DNA from: Bacillus_BD oryzisoli_A
GTDB taxonomy: Bacteria > Bacillota > Bacilli > Bacillales > Cytobacillaceae
Direction: 5' to 3'
DNA length: 64,000 nt
Assembly: GCF_043641075.1 (NCBI RefSeq)
Contig: NZ_JBHZRC010000001.1
Coordinates: 1,240,001-1,304,000, forward strand
Made by a program: the position numbers and the translations under genes. Positions 14,539 through 22,816 of the stretch are shown one piece after another; the stretch's first letter is position 1, and each line of letters starts with the position of its first letter. The notes beneath the pieces are model-generated. The model ran no database searches. It was not told where the DNA came from and saw nothing but the letters and a program-made list of their open reading frames with translations.

Positions 14539-17187
14539 ATGACTGAAAAATATCAATCGAGGGAGGAGCGTCGAAAACAGCAGGATGCTGCCAAAAGCAA
14601 GCAAAAAGGAAAGAAAAAGTCTAAGGGCTCATTAGTTAAACGGGTTTTTCTTATATTAGCAGCCCTCGGTATTATTGGAATAATTGGCGGGGCAGCTACG
14701 TTTGCTTTCATGGTAAAAGACGCACCAAAGCTTGATACAAATACATTAAAAGCGGCAATACCTTCGGAAATTTACGATACAGATGGAAAATTAGTCACCG
14801 AAATTGGGACACAGAGACTTGAGTATGTTGAGTATGAGGATATTCCTGAACTTGTCAGAGATGCCGTGATCGCTACAGAAGACTCACGTTTTTTCAAACA
14901 TCACGGGGTCGATCCAATTCGTTTAGGGGCAGCCGTCATTGCTAACTTTACACAAGGCTTTGGAGCTGAGGGTGCAAGTACCATCACTCAACAGGTAGTA
15001 AAGAACTACTTTTTAACAGCTGACAAAACGATATCCCGTAAAGCACAGGAAGCATGGTTATCCATTCAGCTAGAACGAAAGTATACAAAAGAGGAAATTT
15101 TCGAGTTATACGTTAATAAAGTGTTTATGTCGGAAAGAACGACTGGAATTGGGACTGCCTCACAGGTCTATTTTGGAAAGGATTTAAGTGAATTAACCCT
15201 TCCGGAGGCAGCATTGATTGCAGGAATGCCGCAAAGCCCTAATAATTATAACCCATTTGACCATCCGGATAGAGCAGAAAAACGTAGAAATGTTGTGCTT
15301 TCTTTAATGAACCAGCATGGTTATATTTCTGAAAGTGAAATGAAGGAGGCACAGGCTGCTTCTGTCACTGATTCACTTGTCAAAGAAGAGGAACGTACGC
15401 AACAAGGCGATATTCCTTATGATTCCTTTATTGGTCAGGTAATAAAAGAAATCGAGGACAAATATCCTGAATTGAATGTATACACAGATGGTTTAAAGGT
15501 TTATTCAACACTTGATACAAAGGCACAGGACTATGTCGATCAAATTATGTATGAAAACGAAATTGTACCATTCCCTGATGATAAATTTCAGGCTGGCATC
15601 ACCCTATTAGATACGAAAACTGGCGAGATACGAGCACTTGGAGGCAATCGAAATAAGGATATTGATTTCGGCTTAAATTATGCAACCTCTGTTCCACGAC
15701 AACCAGGTTCAACGATTAAACCGGTACTTGATTATGCTCCAGCTATTGAATATTTAAAATGGGGAACGTATGAAACCATTGTTGACGAACCCTATAAATA
15801 TTCTACCGGTCAAACGATTAATAACTGGGATCATAAGAATTTAGGTCCGTTATCCATGCGGGAAGCACTCGCCCGATCAAGAAATGTTCCAGCCCTAAAG
15901 GCCTTACAGGAGGTTGGTTTAGAGCGGGCACATGAATTTGCAAATGAACTTGGTCTAAATCTAGAGGAAATGGTTGAATCAAATGCAATTGGCGGTCTTA
16001 AAAATGGTGTTACTTCCCTGCAAATGGCCGGAGCCTATAGTGCATTTGGGAATAACGGCTATTATACTGAGCCGCATTCCGTAAAGGAAATTGAATTCCG
16101 CGACGGTACGAAAATTAATATGGCACCAAAAACAGAAGTCGCAATGAGCGATTATACTGCTTTTATGATAAGTGATATGTTGAAAAGCGTCCTAACGGCA
16201 TCTTATGGTACAGGTCAGCGGGCAAATGTACCGGGACTTCCTGTAGCCGGAAAGACAGGAACCACTAACTACTCAAATGATGAAATGAAAAAATTTGGTA
16301 TCACATCAAATGGCGCTGTACCTGATGCATGGTTTGTCGGATATTCAACCAATTATACAGCGGCCATCTGGACTGGCTATGAAGAACGAAAAAATGCCAT
16401 ACTTCCAGGAAAAGATCAACAAATTGCAATGAGAATTTTCAGTAACTTAATGGAATATGTCTCAGAAGGCAAAAAAACAGCTGATTTTACGGTTCCAAAG
16501 ACAGTTACAAAAGTAAGAGTGGAAAAAGGTTCAAGACCAGCAAAGCTTGCCAGTGACTATACGCCTGACAGTCAAGTGATTTATGAATATGCTGTTAAAG
16601 GAAATGCACCGAGTGCAGTGTCAACTAAATATAAAAAACTAGCAGGTCCTTCTGGTGTCTCCGCCGTTTATGAAGAACAAACCAATGAAATTGTCTTGTC
16701 ATGGTCAGGCGGTGAAGATGCTACTCAATATAAGGTTTCTGTATCGCTTAATGGCGGTGCTGAACAAGCATTGAGTACTACATCCGAAACTGGGCTACGA
16801 ATGTCTAATCCAGAGCCCGGTGGTACCTATACATTCAAGGTCATTGCTGTGAGAGATGACCAGCAAAGTAACCCTGCTACAACAAGCGTGACTATCCCTG
16901 GTACGGACCAGCAGAATCAAGAAGATTTGGAAGACGATAACGAAAACAATAATGGTACAAACCCTGGAAACACTAATGGAAATTCAGAAAATAATAATGG
17001 AAATGAGAACGGCAATAATGGGAATGGGAATGCAAATGGAAACAATGGGAATAACGGGAATGGGAACAATCAAACCAATCCAGGTCAAACCCCTCCATCC
17101 CCTGATGATGCTGCTGAGGATGTTGACGTCCCGATTGACAATCAGCAGCCTGGAACCCAAAGCAATAGCCCGGCACCAGTCCAATAA
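14539..17187 (+). CDS. ponA: class A penicillin-binding protein 1 (transglycosylase/transpeptidase)
   Basis: An 882-residue bifunctional cell-wall synthase anchored by one membrane segment (about 34-58). The glycosyltransferase domain has EDSRFFKHHGVDP with catalytic Glu114. The transpeptidase domain has S391-T-I-K394, an S-R-N motif near 450 and KTGTT near 572. A fibronectin type III-like domain follows (about 700-790), then an Asn/Gly-rich tail of roughly 55 residues and a Pro/Gln/Asp end. It lies outside the membrane. GpsB (2989-3288) is its known partner in B. subtilis. The start follows GGAAGG. Confidence 0.95.
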   Translation: MTEKYQSREERRKQQDAAKSKQKGKKKSKGSLVKRVFLILAALGIIGIIGGAATFAFMVKDAPKLDTNTLKAAIPSEIYDTDGKLVTEIGTQRLEYVEYEDIPELVRDAVIATEDSRFFKHHGVDPIRLGAAVIANFTQGFGAEGASTITQQVVKNYFLTADKTISRKAQEAWLSIQLERKYTKEEIFELYVNKVFMSERTTGIGTASQVYFGKDLSELTLPEAALIAGMPQSPNNYNPFDHPDRAEKRRNVVLSLMNQHGYISESEMKEAQAASVTDSLVKEEERTQQGDIPYDSFIGQVIKEIEDKYPELNVYTDGLKVYSTLDTKAQDYVDQIMYENEIVPFPDDKFQAGITLLDTKTGEIRALGGNRNKDIDFGLNYATSVPRQPGSTIKPVLDYAPAIEYLKWGTYETIVDEPYKYSTGQTINNWDHKNLGPLSMREALARSRNVPALKALQEVGLERAHEFANELGLNLEEMVESNAIGGLKNGVTSLQMAGAYSAFGNNGYYTEPHSVKEIEFRDGTKINMAPKTEVAMSDYTAFMISDMLKSVLTASYGTGQRANVPGLPVAGKTGTTNYSNDEMKKFGITSNGAVPDAWFVGYSTNYTAAIWTGYEERKNAILPGKDQQIAMRIFSNLMEYVSEGKKTADFTVPKTVTKVRVEKGSRPAKLASDYTPDSQVIYEYAVKGNAPSAVSTKYKKLAGPSGVSAVYEEQTNEIVLSWSGGEDATQYKVSVSLNGGAEQALSTTSETGLRMSNPEPGGTYTFKVIAVRDDQQSNPATTSVTIPGTDQQNQEDLEDDNENNNGTNPGNTNGNSENNNGNENGNNGNGNANGNNGNNGNGNNQTNPGQTPPSPDDAAEDVDVPIDNQQPGTQSNSPAPVQ

Positions 17188-17200
17188 GTAATCAATATAG

Positions 17201-17242
17201 AAAAAGCGTCTAAAGCTGTTAGTCAGCTTTTAGACGCTTTTT
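17201..17242. terminator. ponA terminator overlapping the 3' end of ypoC
   Basis: An 18-bp stem with a single bulge (17201-17218 with 17224-17242) and a TTAGT loop, ending in a T run on the plus strand. The ypoC stop codon lies in the loop, so the right arm is also coding for ypoC. Confidence 0.85.
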
Positions 17243-17737
17243 TTGATTCATGATTATCTGCTGTTTTACAAATATTTTTTCCATTTCCACAATTAGCTCT
17301 GTTAATTGAATATATGAATGGTACTTATTTGGATAGGATAGGATAAAATCAAGTCTTTCTTCCCAATTCACCGGTTTATTTTCAAGAACTACCTCTTTGT
17401 TGATTTTCCATAAAACTGGTGAACCATTACACCAATAGAGGAGCTCAAGAAACAGTCCTATCCCCTTTTTCATCGGCTCTACCGTACCTGCTTGATCCCG
17501 GATAGAAAACGTTTCATGTAAATCAGCTTTAATGATTTCCCATTGCTTAAGCACTTCTAGTACCGTGCTAGCGGACATTTGCCATGGTTTCAGCATATCA
17601 CATCCTTGGATGTATGCTGCATCATATAACAACGGGAAATGTGCTTGAAATTCATGATCCTGTATTTCCTGCAAGCTGTTATTTATTTGGATTGAGAACC
17701 TGGACCATTCAACAGGAAAGGAAAGCAGCTGCCCCAT
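17219..17737 (-). CDS. ypoC: YpoC family protein
   Basis: A 172-residue soluble protein, recognised as YpoC by position after nth and by its conserved parts (FSRFSIQINNS-like N-terminus, LFLELLYWCNGSPV, WEERLDFIL). The function is unknown. The ATG at 17737 overlaps the nth stop codon by one base (TAATG), showing translational coupling, and GGAGG lies upstream. The last codons and the stop lie inside the hairpin that terminates ponA. Confidence 0.82.
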   Translation of the reverse strand: MGQLLSFPVEWSRFSIQINNSLQEIQDHEFQAHFPLLYDAAYIQGCDMLKPWQMSASTVLEVLKQWEIIKADLHETFSIRDQAGTVEPMKKGIGLFLELLYWCNGSPVLWKINKEVVLENKPVNWEERLDFILSYPNKYHSYIQLTELIVEMEKIFVKQQIIMNQKKRLKAD

Positions 17738-18393
17738 TAGGAAACCTCCTTTCCCTTCATGCGTTTCTTCCCTTCACGGCATAATTCCAATAAAGGACAT
17801 GATGGACATTGAGGATTTTGTGCTTTGCAGTGATATCTCCCAAAGAAAATCATTCGGTGATGCGTAACGGACCATTCTTCCTGCGGAACCTTTTTCATTA
17901 ATGTTTTTTCTACTTCCAGTACGGAATCTTTATAACGGCAAAAGCCTAGCCTTTTACTGACTCGTTCAACATGTGTATCAACCGCAATCGCAGGGATATC
18001 AAATGCAACTGATACCACGACATTCGCTGTTTTTCTGCCTACACCAGGTAAATTGATTAGTTCATCACGATTTCTCGGCACCTCTCCATGATAATGGTCA
18101 AGTAACATCCTACAAAGCTTTTGAATATTTTTCGCTTTATTCCTGTATAAACCAATAGAACGAATATCCTGCTCCAGCTCCTCAAGGGGAACATTTATGT
18201 AGTCCTCAGGAGTTTTATACTTCTCAAACAGCCCTTTTGTTACTTTATTAACCAATACATCCGTACACTGAGCTGACAGAGCAACGGCAATGACTAGCTC
18301 AAATGGATTGGCATGATTCAATTCACAATGTGCGTCGGGAAACATTTCCCCCATCTTATCTAAACAAAACCTAATTTGACTCTTATTTAACAT
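17737..18393 (-). CDS. nth: endonuclease III (DNA glycosylase/AP lyase)
   Basis: A 218-residue base-excision repair enzyme that removes oxidised pyrimidines and cleaves the abasic site. The helix-hairpin-helix LPGVGRKTANVV contains catalytic Lys121, and AVDTHVERV contains Asp139. The iron-sulfur loop is C189-x6-C196-x2-C199-x5-C205. All key residues are present. It lies between dnaD and ypoC, as in B. subtilis, and shares a one-base overlap with ypoC. Confidence 0.96.
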   Translation of the reverse strand: MLNKSQIRFCLDKMGEMFPDAHCELNHANPFELVIAVALSAQCTDVLVNKVTKGLFEKYKTPEDYINVPLEELEQDIRSIGLYRNKAKNIQKLCRMLLDHYHGEVPRNRDELINLPGVGRKTANVVVSVAFDIPAIAVDTHVERVSKRLGFCRYKDSVLEVEKTLMKKVPQEEWSVTHHRMIFFGRYHCKAQNPQCPSCPLLELCREGKKRMKGKEVS

Positions 18394-18462
18394 TTTTTCA
18401 ACCTATTAGACCTTTCACTTAATTAATAGTAATAGGAAATCCCCAAGTATGCCGATAAAGAA

Positions 18463-19164
18463 TTAGTTTTCAAGCCAGTTATAGAATGGGAGTGAACCAG
18501 TATTTTTTGCAGGTTCTTTTGGTTTATTTTTCTGCTGATGCTGCCTAAATTTTTGGCCATAGCTTTTAGCCTGCTCAATTGTTTTAATTCCATTTTTCTT
18601 CCATTCGAAAAGTATACGATCAATATAACGAAAATTTAATTTACCTGAAATGACTGCCTCCCTAAGCGCAGATTTAATGATAACTGCATCATGATGGTCA
18701 TCATCAAGCCACATAGCAAGTGTCTCACATTCGAACGGTGACAAGGGTCTACCGAATTCCTGTTCAAAACTAGTATATAAATCTGTTTCCTCTTGTTGAG
18801 TCGCATGAACCTCTTCTCGTTTTTGCTGTAGTAAAAAGTAATCGATACATTTTTCCCAAAGCGGCTCAATCGAATACTTTTCATAACGAATTCCATCACT
18901 TGTAAATCCATCATTTATTTCAATAAATCCCTTTTGAATTAACTTTCGTAATAGTTCCGAGCATTCGGAAACGGAAATTGTCATAGTGGAAGAGAGCTCA
19001 GCAGGAGTAGGGAATTCATTTCCTTTTTCAATAAAAGAGATCATTTGCAGTAGAAGCACAAGCTCGTGCTCATTTAATTTCATTTCTTTATATTGTGTTA
19101 ACAGGACGGTCGGAATCGTAATCTGGCCTTCCTTAAGCCAATTTAATAAATCAATTTTACTCAT
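18463..19164 (-). CDS. dnaD: DNA replication initiation protein DnaD
   Basis: A 233-residue primosomal protein that acts with DnaB and DnaI to load the replicative helicase at oriC and at restart sites. The N-terminal DnaD winged-helix domain covers about residues 1-115. The C-terminal domain (about 130-200) has the YIDRILFEW box, which fits the YxxxIxxxW motif of the family. A charged, Lys/Gln-rich tail follows. GGAGGTG lies eight bases before the ATG. A terminator lies between it and asnS upstream, so it should have its own promoter. Confidence 0.95.
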   Translation of the reverse strand: MSKIDLLNWLKEGQITIPTVLLTQYKEMKLNEHELVLLLQMISFIEKGNEFPTPAELSSTMTISVSECSELLRKLIQKGFIEINDGFTSDGIRYEKYSIEPLWEKCIDYFLLQQKREEVHATQQEETDLYTSFEQEFGRPLSPFECETLAMWLDDDHHDAVIIKSALREAVISGKLNFRYIDRILFEWKKNGIKTIEQAKSYGQKFRQHQQKNKPKEPAKNTGSLPFYNWLEN

Positions 19165-19262
19165 GTAATGAACACCTCCTTATTAGTATATCATGAAGTA
19201 TTTACGTAAGTAAGGTGAATGACAGGGAGCTTTACCAAATTAAGAGAGACCTGCCTAAATGA

Positions 19263-19293
19263 AAAAATCCGCACTATTTCGTTGCGGATTTTT
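19263..19293 (-). terminator. asnS intrinsic terminator
   Basis: An 11-bp stem AAAAATCCGCA/TGCGGATTTTT (19263-19273 with 19283-19293) just past the asnS stop, T-rich on both strands. Confidence 0.8.
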
Positions 19294-19313
19294 CCGTTTA
19301 ACATAGCTATATT

Positions 19314-20609
19314 TTATGGGTAAAGACGGTTTAATAGACGAGGGAATGGAATTGTTTCACGGACGTGTTCAACACCACTTATCCATGCAACTGTTCTTTC
19401 CAGACCAAGTCCAAAGCCCGAATGTGGGACAGATCCATATTGACGAAGCTCTAAATACCATTTATAAGCATCTAAATTTAATTGATGCTCCTCCAATCGT
19501 TTTTTCAGCAATTCTGCATCATGAACACGCTGAGAACCGCCAATAATTTCCCCATAACCTTCCGGGGCAATCAAGTCGGCACACAGTACGACCTCTTCTC
19601 TATTTGCATCAGGCTGCATATAGAATGGTTTTAATGATGTTGGATAATGTGTGATAAAGACCGGCTTCTCATAGCTTTCTGCAATGGCCGTTTCATGCGG
19701 AGCACCAAAATCATCCCCCCACACAATATCATTAAACCCTTTTTCATGTAACAGCGTAAGTGCATCATCATAGGTGATTCGAGGAAATGGCGCAGTTATT
19801 TTCTCTAGCTTACTTACATCCCGGCCAAGTGTTGTTAATTCAAGGTGGCAATTTTTCAATACCGACTGAACAATATAGGAGACATAGTCTTCCTGTACCT
19901 TTAGATTGTCATCGAATTCGCAAAAGGCCATTTCAGGCTCAATCATCCAAAACTCAATTAAATGGCGGCGTGTTTTTGATTTTTCAGCTCTAAAGGTTGG
20001 GCCAAATGAAAATACTTTACCTAATGCCATTGCCGCTGCTTCCATGTACAATTGTCCGCTTTGTGATAAATAAGCATCTTCATCAAAGTATTTTGTTGCA
20101 AACAATTCTGTTGTACCTTCCGGTGCACTTCCCGTTAAGATGGGAGGATCAACCTTCACAAAACCATTGTTATTGAAAAATTCATAGGTGGCACGGATAA
20201 TCTCGTTACGAATTTTCATTACAGCATGCTGCCGTTTGGAACGGAGCCATAAATGGCGGTGATCCATTAAAAACTCTGTTCCATGCTCCTTTGGCGTGAT
20301 TGGATAATCAACGGAATGATGAATTACTTCAATTCCATTAACATGCAGTTCATATCCAAACGGGGAACGTTCATCCTTTTGTACAACACCAGTTACATAT
20401 AATGAGGACTCTTGTGTAATGGATTTGGCTGTTTGGAAAACCTCTTCAGGTACCTCTGCCTTTGTAATGACACCTTGGATAAAGCCTGTTCCATCACGCA
20501 GCTGTAAAAAGGCTATCTTTCCACTTGAGCGTTTGTTTGCTACCCAAACACCTATCGTTACTTCCTGATCAACATATTTATCAACTTCAGCGATTGTTGT
20601 TTTAATCAC
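19314..20609 (-). CDS. asnS: asparaginyl-tRNA synthetase
   Basis: A 431-residue class IIb aminoacyl-tRNA synthetase that charges tRNA-Asn. The N-terminal OB-fold (about 15-105) reads the anticodon. The catalytic domain has the class II motif 2 region (GPTFRAEKSKTRRH) and motif 3 (GFGLGLERTVAW near the C-terminus); GSAPEGTTELF is the conserved substrate loop. The start codon is GTG (20609), ten bases after GGAGGG. No T-box leader is seen upstream. It follows aspB in gene order, but a terminator separates them. Confidence 0.96.
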   Translation of the reverse strand: MIKTTIAEVDKYVDQEVTIGVWVANKRSSGKIAFLQLRDGTGFIQGVITKAEVPEEVFQTAKSITQESSLYVTGVVQKDERSPFGYELHVNGIEVIHHSVDYPITPKEHGTEFLMDHRHLWLRSKRQHAVMKIRNEIIRATYEFFNNNGFVKVDPPILTGSAPEGTTELFATKYFDEDAYLSQSGQLYMEAAAMALGKVFSFGPTFRAEKSKTRRHLIEFWMIEPEMAFCEFDDNLKVQEDYVSYIVQSVLKNCHLELTTLGRDVSKLEKITAPFPRITYDDALTLLHEKGFNDIVWGDDFGAPHETAIAESYEKPVFITHYPTSLKPFYMQPDANREEVVLCADLIAPEGYGEIIGGSQRVHDAELLKKRLEEHQLNLDAYKWYLELRQYGSVPHSGFGLGLERTVAWISGVEHVRETIPFPRLLNRLYP

Positions 20610-20724
20610 GTTACATGTTCCCTCCAGAAACTATAAAAATCAACTATGTATCGTATTTAATTATACCTTTCCCCTCAATGACAAGCAAATCGGTGCATAA
20701 AGTGTAAAATAAGCGGATTTAAAC

Positions 20725-20763
20725 AAAAAAAGGCGAAAAACTCAAGGTTTTATCGCCTTTTTT
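20725..20763 (-). terminator. aspB intrinsic terminator
   Basis: A long stem (20725-20741 with 20747-20763) with one mismatch and a short loop, followed on the minus strand by a T run. It lies 22 bases past the aspB stop codon and ends the ypmB-aspB unit. Confidence 0.8.
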
Positions 20764-20784
20764 ATCTTCTAGATAAACGGTTGC

Positions 20785-21975
20785 TTATTTTGAATTCTTT
20801 TCGACAAATTCCTTGATACGAGCAACTGCTTGCTCTAATACTTCAAGTGATGTTGCATAGGATAAGCGGATATTTTCTGGAGCTCCAAAACCAGAGCCTG
20901 GAATTACCGCAACCTTTGCGTCATTAAGCAATGCAGTTGATAATTCATCAACACTACTATAGCCTGTAAGTTCAGCAGCCTTTTGTGCATTAGGGAAAAG
21001 ATAAAAAGCACCCTGTGGTTTAATACAAGTAATCCCAGGAATTTGTACTAATTGATCATAAATGATATTTAAACGCTCTTCAAACGCTTTACGCATCATT
21101 TCAACATCATCCTGTGATCCGCTATAGGCCGCAATGGCACCATATTGAGCTGTTGTTGTCGGATTTGATGTACTATGACTCGCAAGGTTTGTCATTGCTT
21201 TAATAATTACTTTATTTCCTGCAGCGTAACCAATTCTCCAGCCGGTCATAGAATGAGATTTGGAAACCCCGTTGATGATGATTGTTTGTTCTTTTAATTC
21301 AGGTGAAATTTGTGCTATTGAGATATGTTCATTTCCGCCATAAATTAGTTTTTCATAAATTTCGTCAGAAACAATCAGCACATTTTTAGCTAAACAAAGT
21401 TCACCGAGTGCTGATAGCTCTTCTTTTGTATAAATCATACCTGTTGGGTTGCTTGGCGAGTTGATAATTACAGCTTTCGTTCTATCCGTAATTACTTCAG
21501 CAAGCTGCTCAGGGGTTATTTTAAATTGATTGCTTTCATATCCCTCCACATATACAGGTACACCACCAGCCAGCTTTACTTGCTCTGGGTAGCTGACCCA
21601 ATATGGAGTTGGGATAATGACCTCATCACCGTCATCCAGAAGAACTTGGAATAACGTATAAAGTGCATGTTTAGCACCACTAGCCACCATTATTTCTGTT
21701 ACATCATAATCTATACCTTGGTCTCTCTTGAACTTCTTTGCAATTTCTTCTTTTAAAGCAGGCAATCCAGCAGACGGAGTATATTTTGTGTGACCCTCAT
21801 TCATTGATCTTACAGCTGCATCAATAATATGCTGAGGAGTATTAAAATCAGGTTCACCGGCACCAAGACCTATGACATCATGACCTGCTGCTTTTAGTTC
21901 TTTTGCTTTAGCCGTAATCGCTAATGTAGTTGATGGAGTTAATGATTTTACTCTTCCAGCCAGTTTCGCTTCCAT
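20785..21975 (-). CDS. aspB: aspartate aminotransferase (class I, PLP-dependent)
   Basis: A 396-residue enzyme that interconverts aspartate/2-oxoglutarate and oxaloacetate/glutamate. It has VIGLGAGEPDFNTPQHI near the N-terminus, NSPSNPTGM for cofactor binding, SDEIYEKLIYG, and the PLP lysine in SKSHSMTGWRIGY. These match AspB of B. subtilis, which supplies aspartate for the lysine and asparagine pathways. It is cotranscribed with ypmB just upstream (59-base gap without terminator). AAGGAGAAGG precedes the ATG. Confidence 0.95.
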   Translation of the reverse strand: MEAKLAGRVKSLTPSTTLAITAKAKELKAAGHDVIGLGAGEPDFNTPQHIIDAAVRSMNEGHTKYTPSAGLPALKEEIAKKFKRDQGIDYDVTEIMVASGAKHALYTLFQVLLDDGDEVIIPTPYWVSYPEQVKLAGGVPVYVEGYESNQFKITPEQLAEVITDRTKAVIINSPSNPTGMIYTKEELSALGELCLAKNVLIVSDEIYEKLIYGGNEHISIAQISPELKEQTIIINGVSKSHSMTGWRIGYAAGNKVIIKAMTNLASHSTSNPTTTAQYGAIAAYSGSQDDVEMMRKAFEERLNIIYDQLVQIPGITCIKPQGAFYLFPNAQKAAELTGYSSVDELSTALLNDAKVAVIPGSGFGAPENIRLSYATSLEVLEQAVARIKEFVEKNSK

Positions 21976-22034
21976 TTGTTTCCTTCTCCTTCTATCATGA
22001 ATATATGTGATCTGCTATGGTAACAGATTTTCCC

Positions 22035-22508
22035 TTAGAAATTTTCAATTTTCTTCAGCCATTCCCCTGTTTCAAAAACGATGGAATGATAATTCAACAG
22101 GTTTTCTTTTGTACGAGAATGGATTTCCCAGAGCGGAATACCATTTTCCATGCCTAACTTAACAGAGATAATTTCAGGGGAATTCATTTCAGCTAGGACC
22201 TTTTTTATTGCCTGATCACGGGAAAGTCCATCAGATGATTTTTTAACGATGATCTTCCCTTTCTTTTCTGGTATCCAGGCAATTAGTTTTGTCCCTTTAT
22301 TATTTTCTCCCTGTACAACATAATAGGTTTCTTCTCCATTATATAAGCTAAATTCAGTAACTTCTGCTATATCTGTAGCTTCTATTGCTTTATGCACAGC
22401 TGCTTCCTCTGCCTGTTTAACAGGTTTAACAGCAGATAAATAAATTGCAGCAGCCGTTATGATTACTGCTATGAATAAAATACTTAAAATGACCAACCAC
22501 TTTTTCAT
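22035..22508 (-). CDS. ypmB: YpmB, membrane-anchored PepSY-like protein (DUF5590)
   Basis: A 157-residue protein with an N-terminal membrane anchor (about residues 4-27, KKWLVILSILFIAVIITAA) and an outside domain of DUF5590/PepSY type. Conserved stretches are YYVVQGENNKGTKLIAWIP and LSRDQAIKKVLAEM. The function is not known. The position just upstream of aspB is as in B. subtilis. The ribosome binding site (AAAGAGTGA) is weak. The neighbour ypmA, expected upstream, is absent. Confidence 0.85.
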   Translation of the reverse strand: MKKWLVILSILFIAVIITAAAIYLSAVKPVKQAEEAAVHKAIEATDIAEVTEFSLYNGEETYYVVQGENNKGTKLIAWIPEKKGKIIVKKSSDGLSRDQAIKKVLAEMNSPEIISVKLGMENGIPLWEIHSRTKENLLNYHSIVFETGEWLKKIENF

Positions 22509-22598
22509 GTTATCACTCTTTATCTAACGAAAGTGCACTGAAAAATTCAGGCGCATTCCTTTCTTTTTATGTACGAAAGATGTAACGACAGCCTTAGA

Positions 22599-22784
22599 TT
22601 GAAATATCTCCTCACTCTCGACAAAATTTACTACTTATATCGTCACTTTATGAAGGTTAAAATAACGAAACAGGATAGCCTTATGAATTATTATAACAGC
22701 TTACATGTAAATTAGTTCAATTTTTAATTAAATTTATTCTAGTTCAAACCGTCCTTTTAGGCTGCTTAACAGCAGCCCTTTTTT
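22599..22784 (+). other. possible small RNA unit (promoter-like boxes and orphan terminator) in the ypmB-dinG gap
   Basis: The 308-base gap has no gene. On the plus strand TTGAAA (22599-22604) lies exactly 17 bases before CAAAAT (22622-22627), a fair sigma-A promoter. A stem GGCTGCT/AGCAGCC (22760-22766 with 22771-22777) with a TAAC loop is followed by six T residues (22779-22784), a plus-strand terminator. No plus-strand gene lies upstream of it. Together they would bound a transcript of about 150 bases. Alternatively the hairpin is simply a poor dinG terminator. Confidence 0.35.
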
Positions 22785-22816
22785 ATGGAATGACTTTATC
22801 AATCAGACTGTTGATG

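Noticed and set aside
16952..17191. Frames within the repetitive ponA tail on both strands
   Set aside because: They arise from low-complexity Asn/Gly codons read in other frames.
20610..20724. T-box leader upstream of asnS
   Set aside because: The T-box core (AGGGTGGnACCGCG-like) is absent and the gap is too short.
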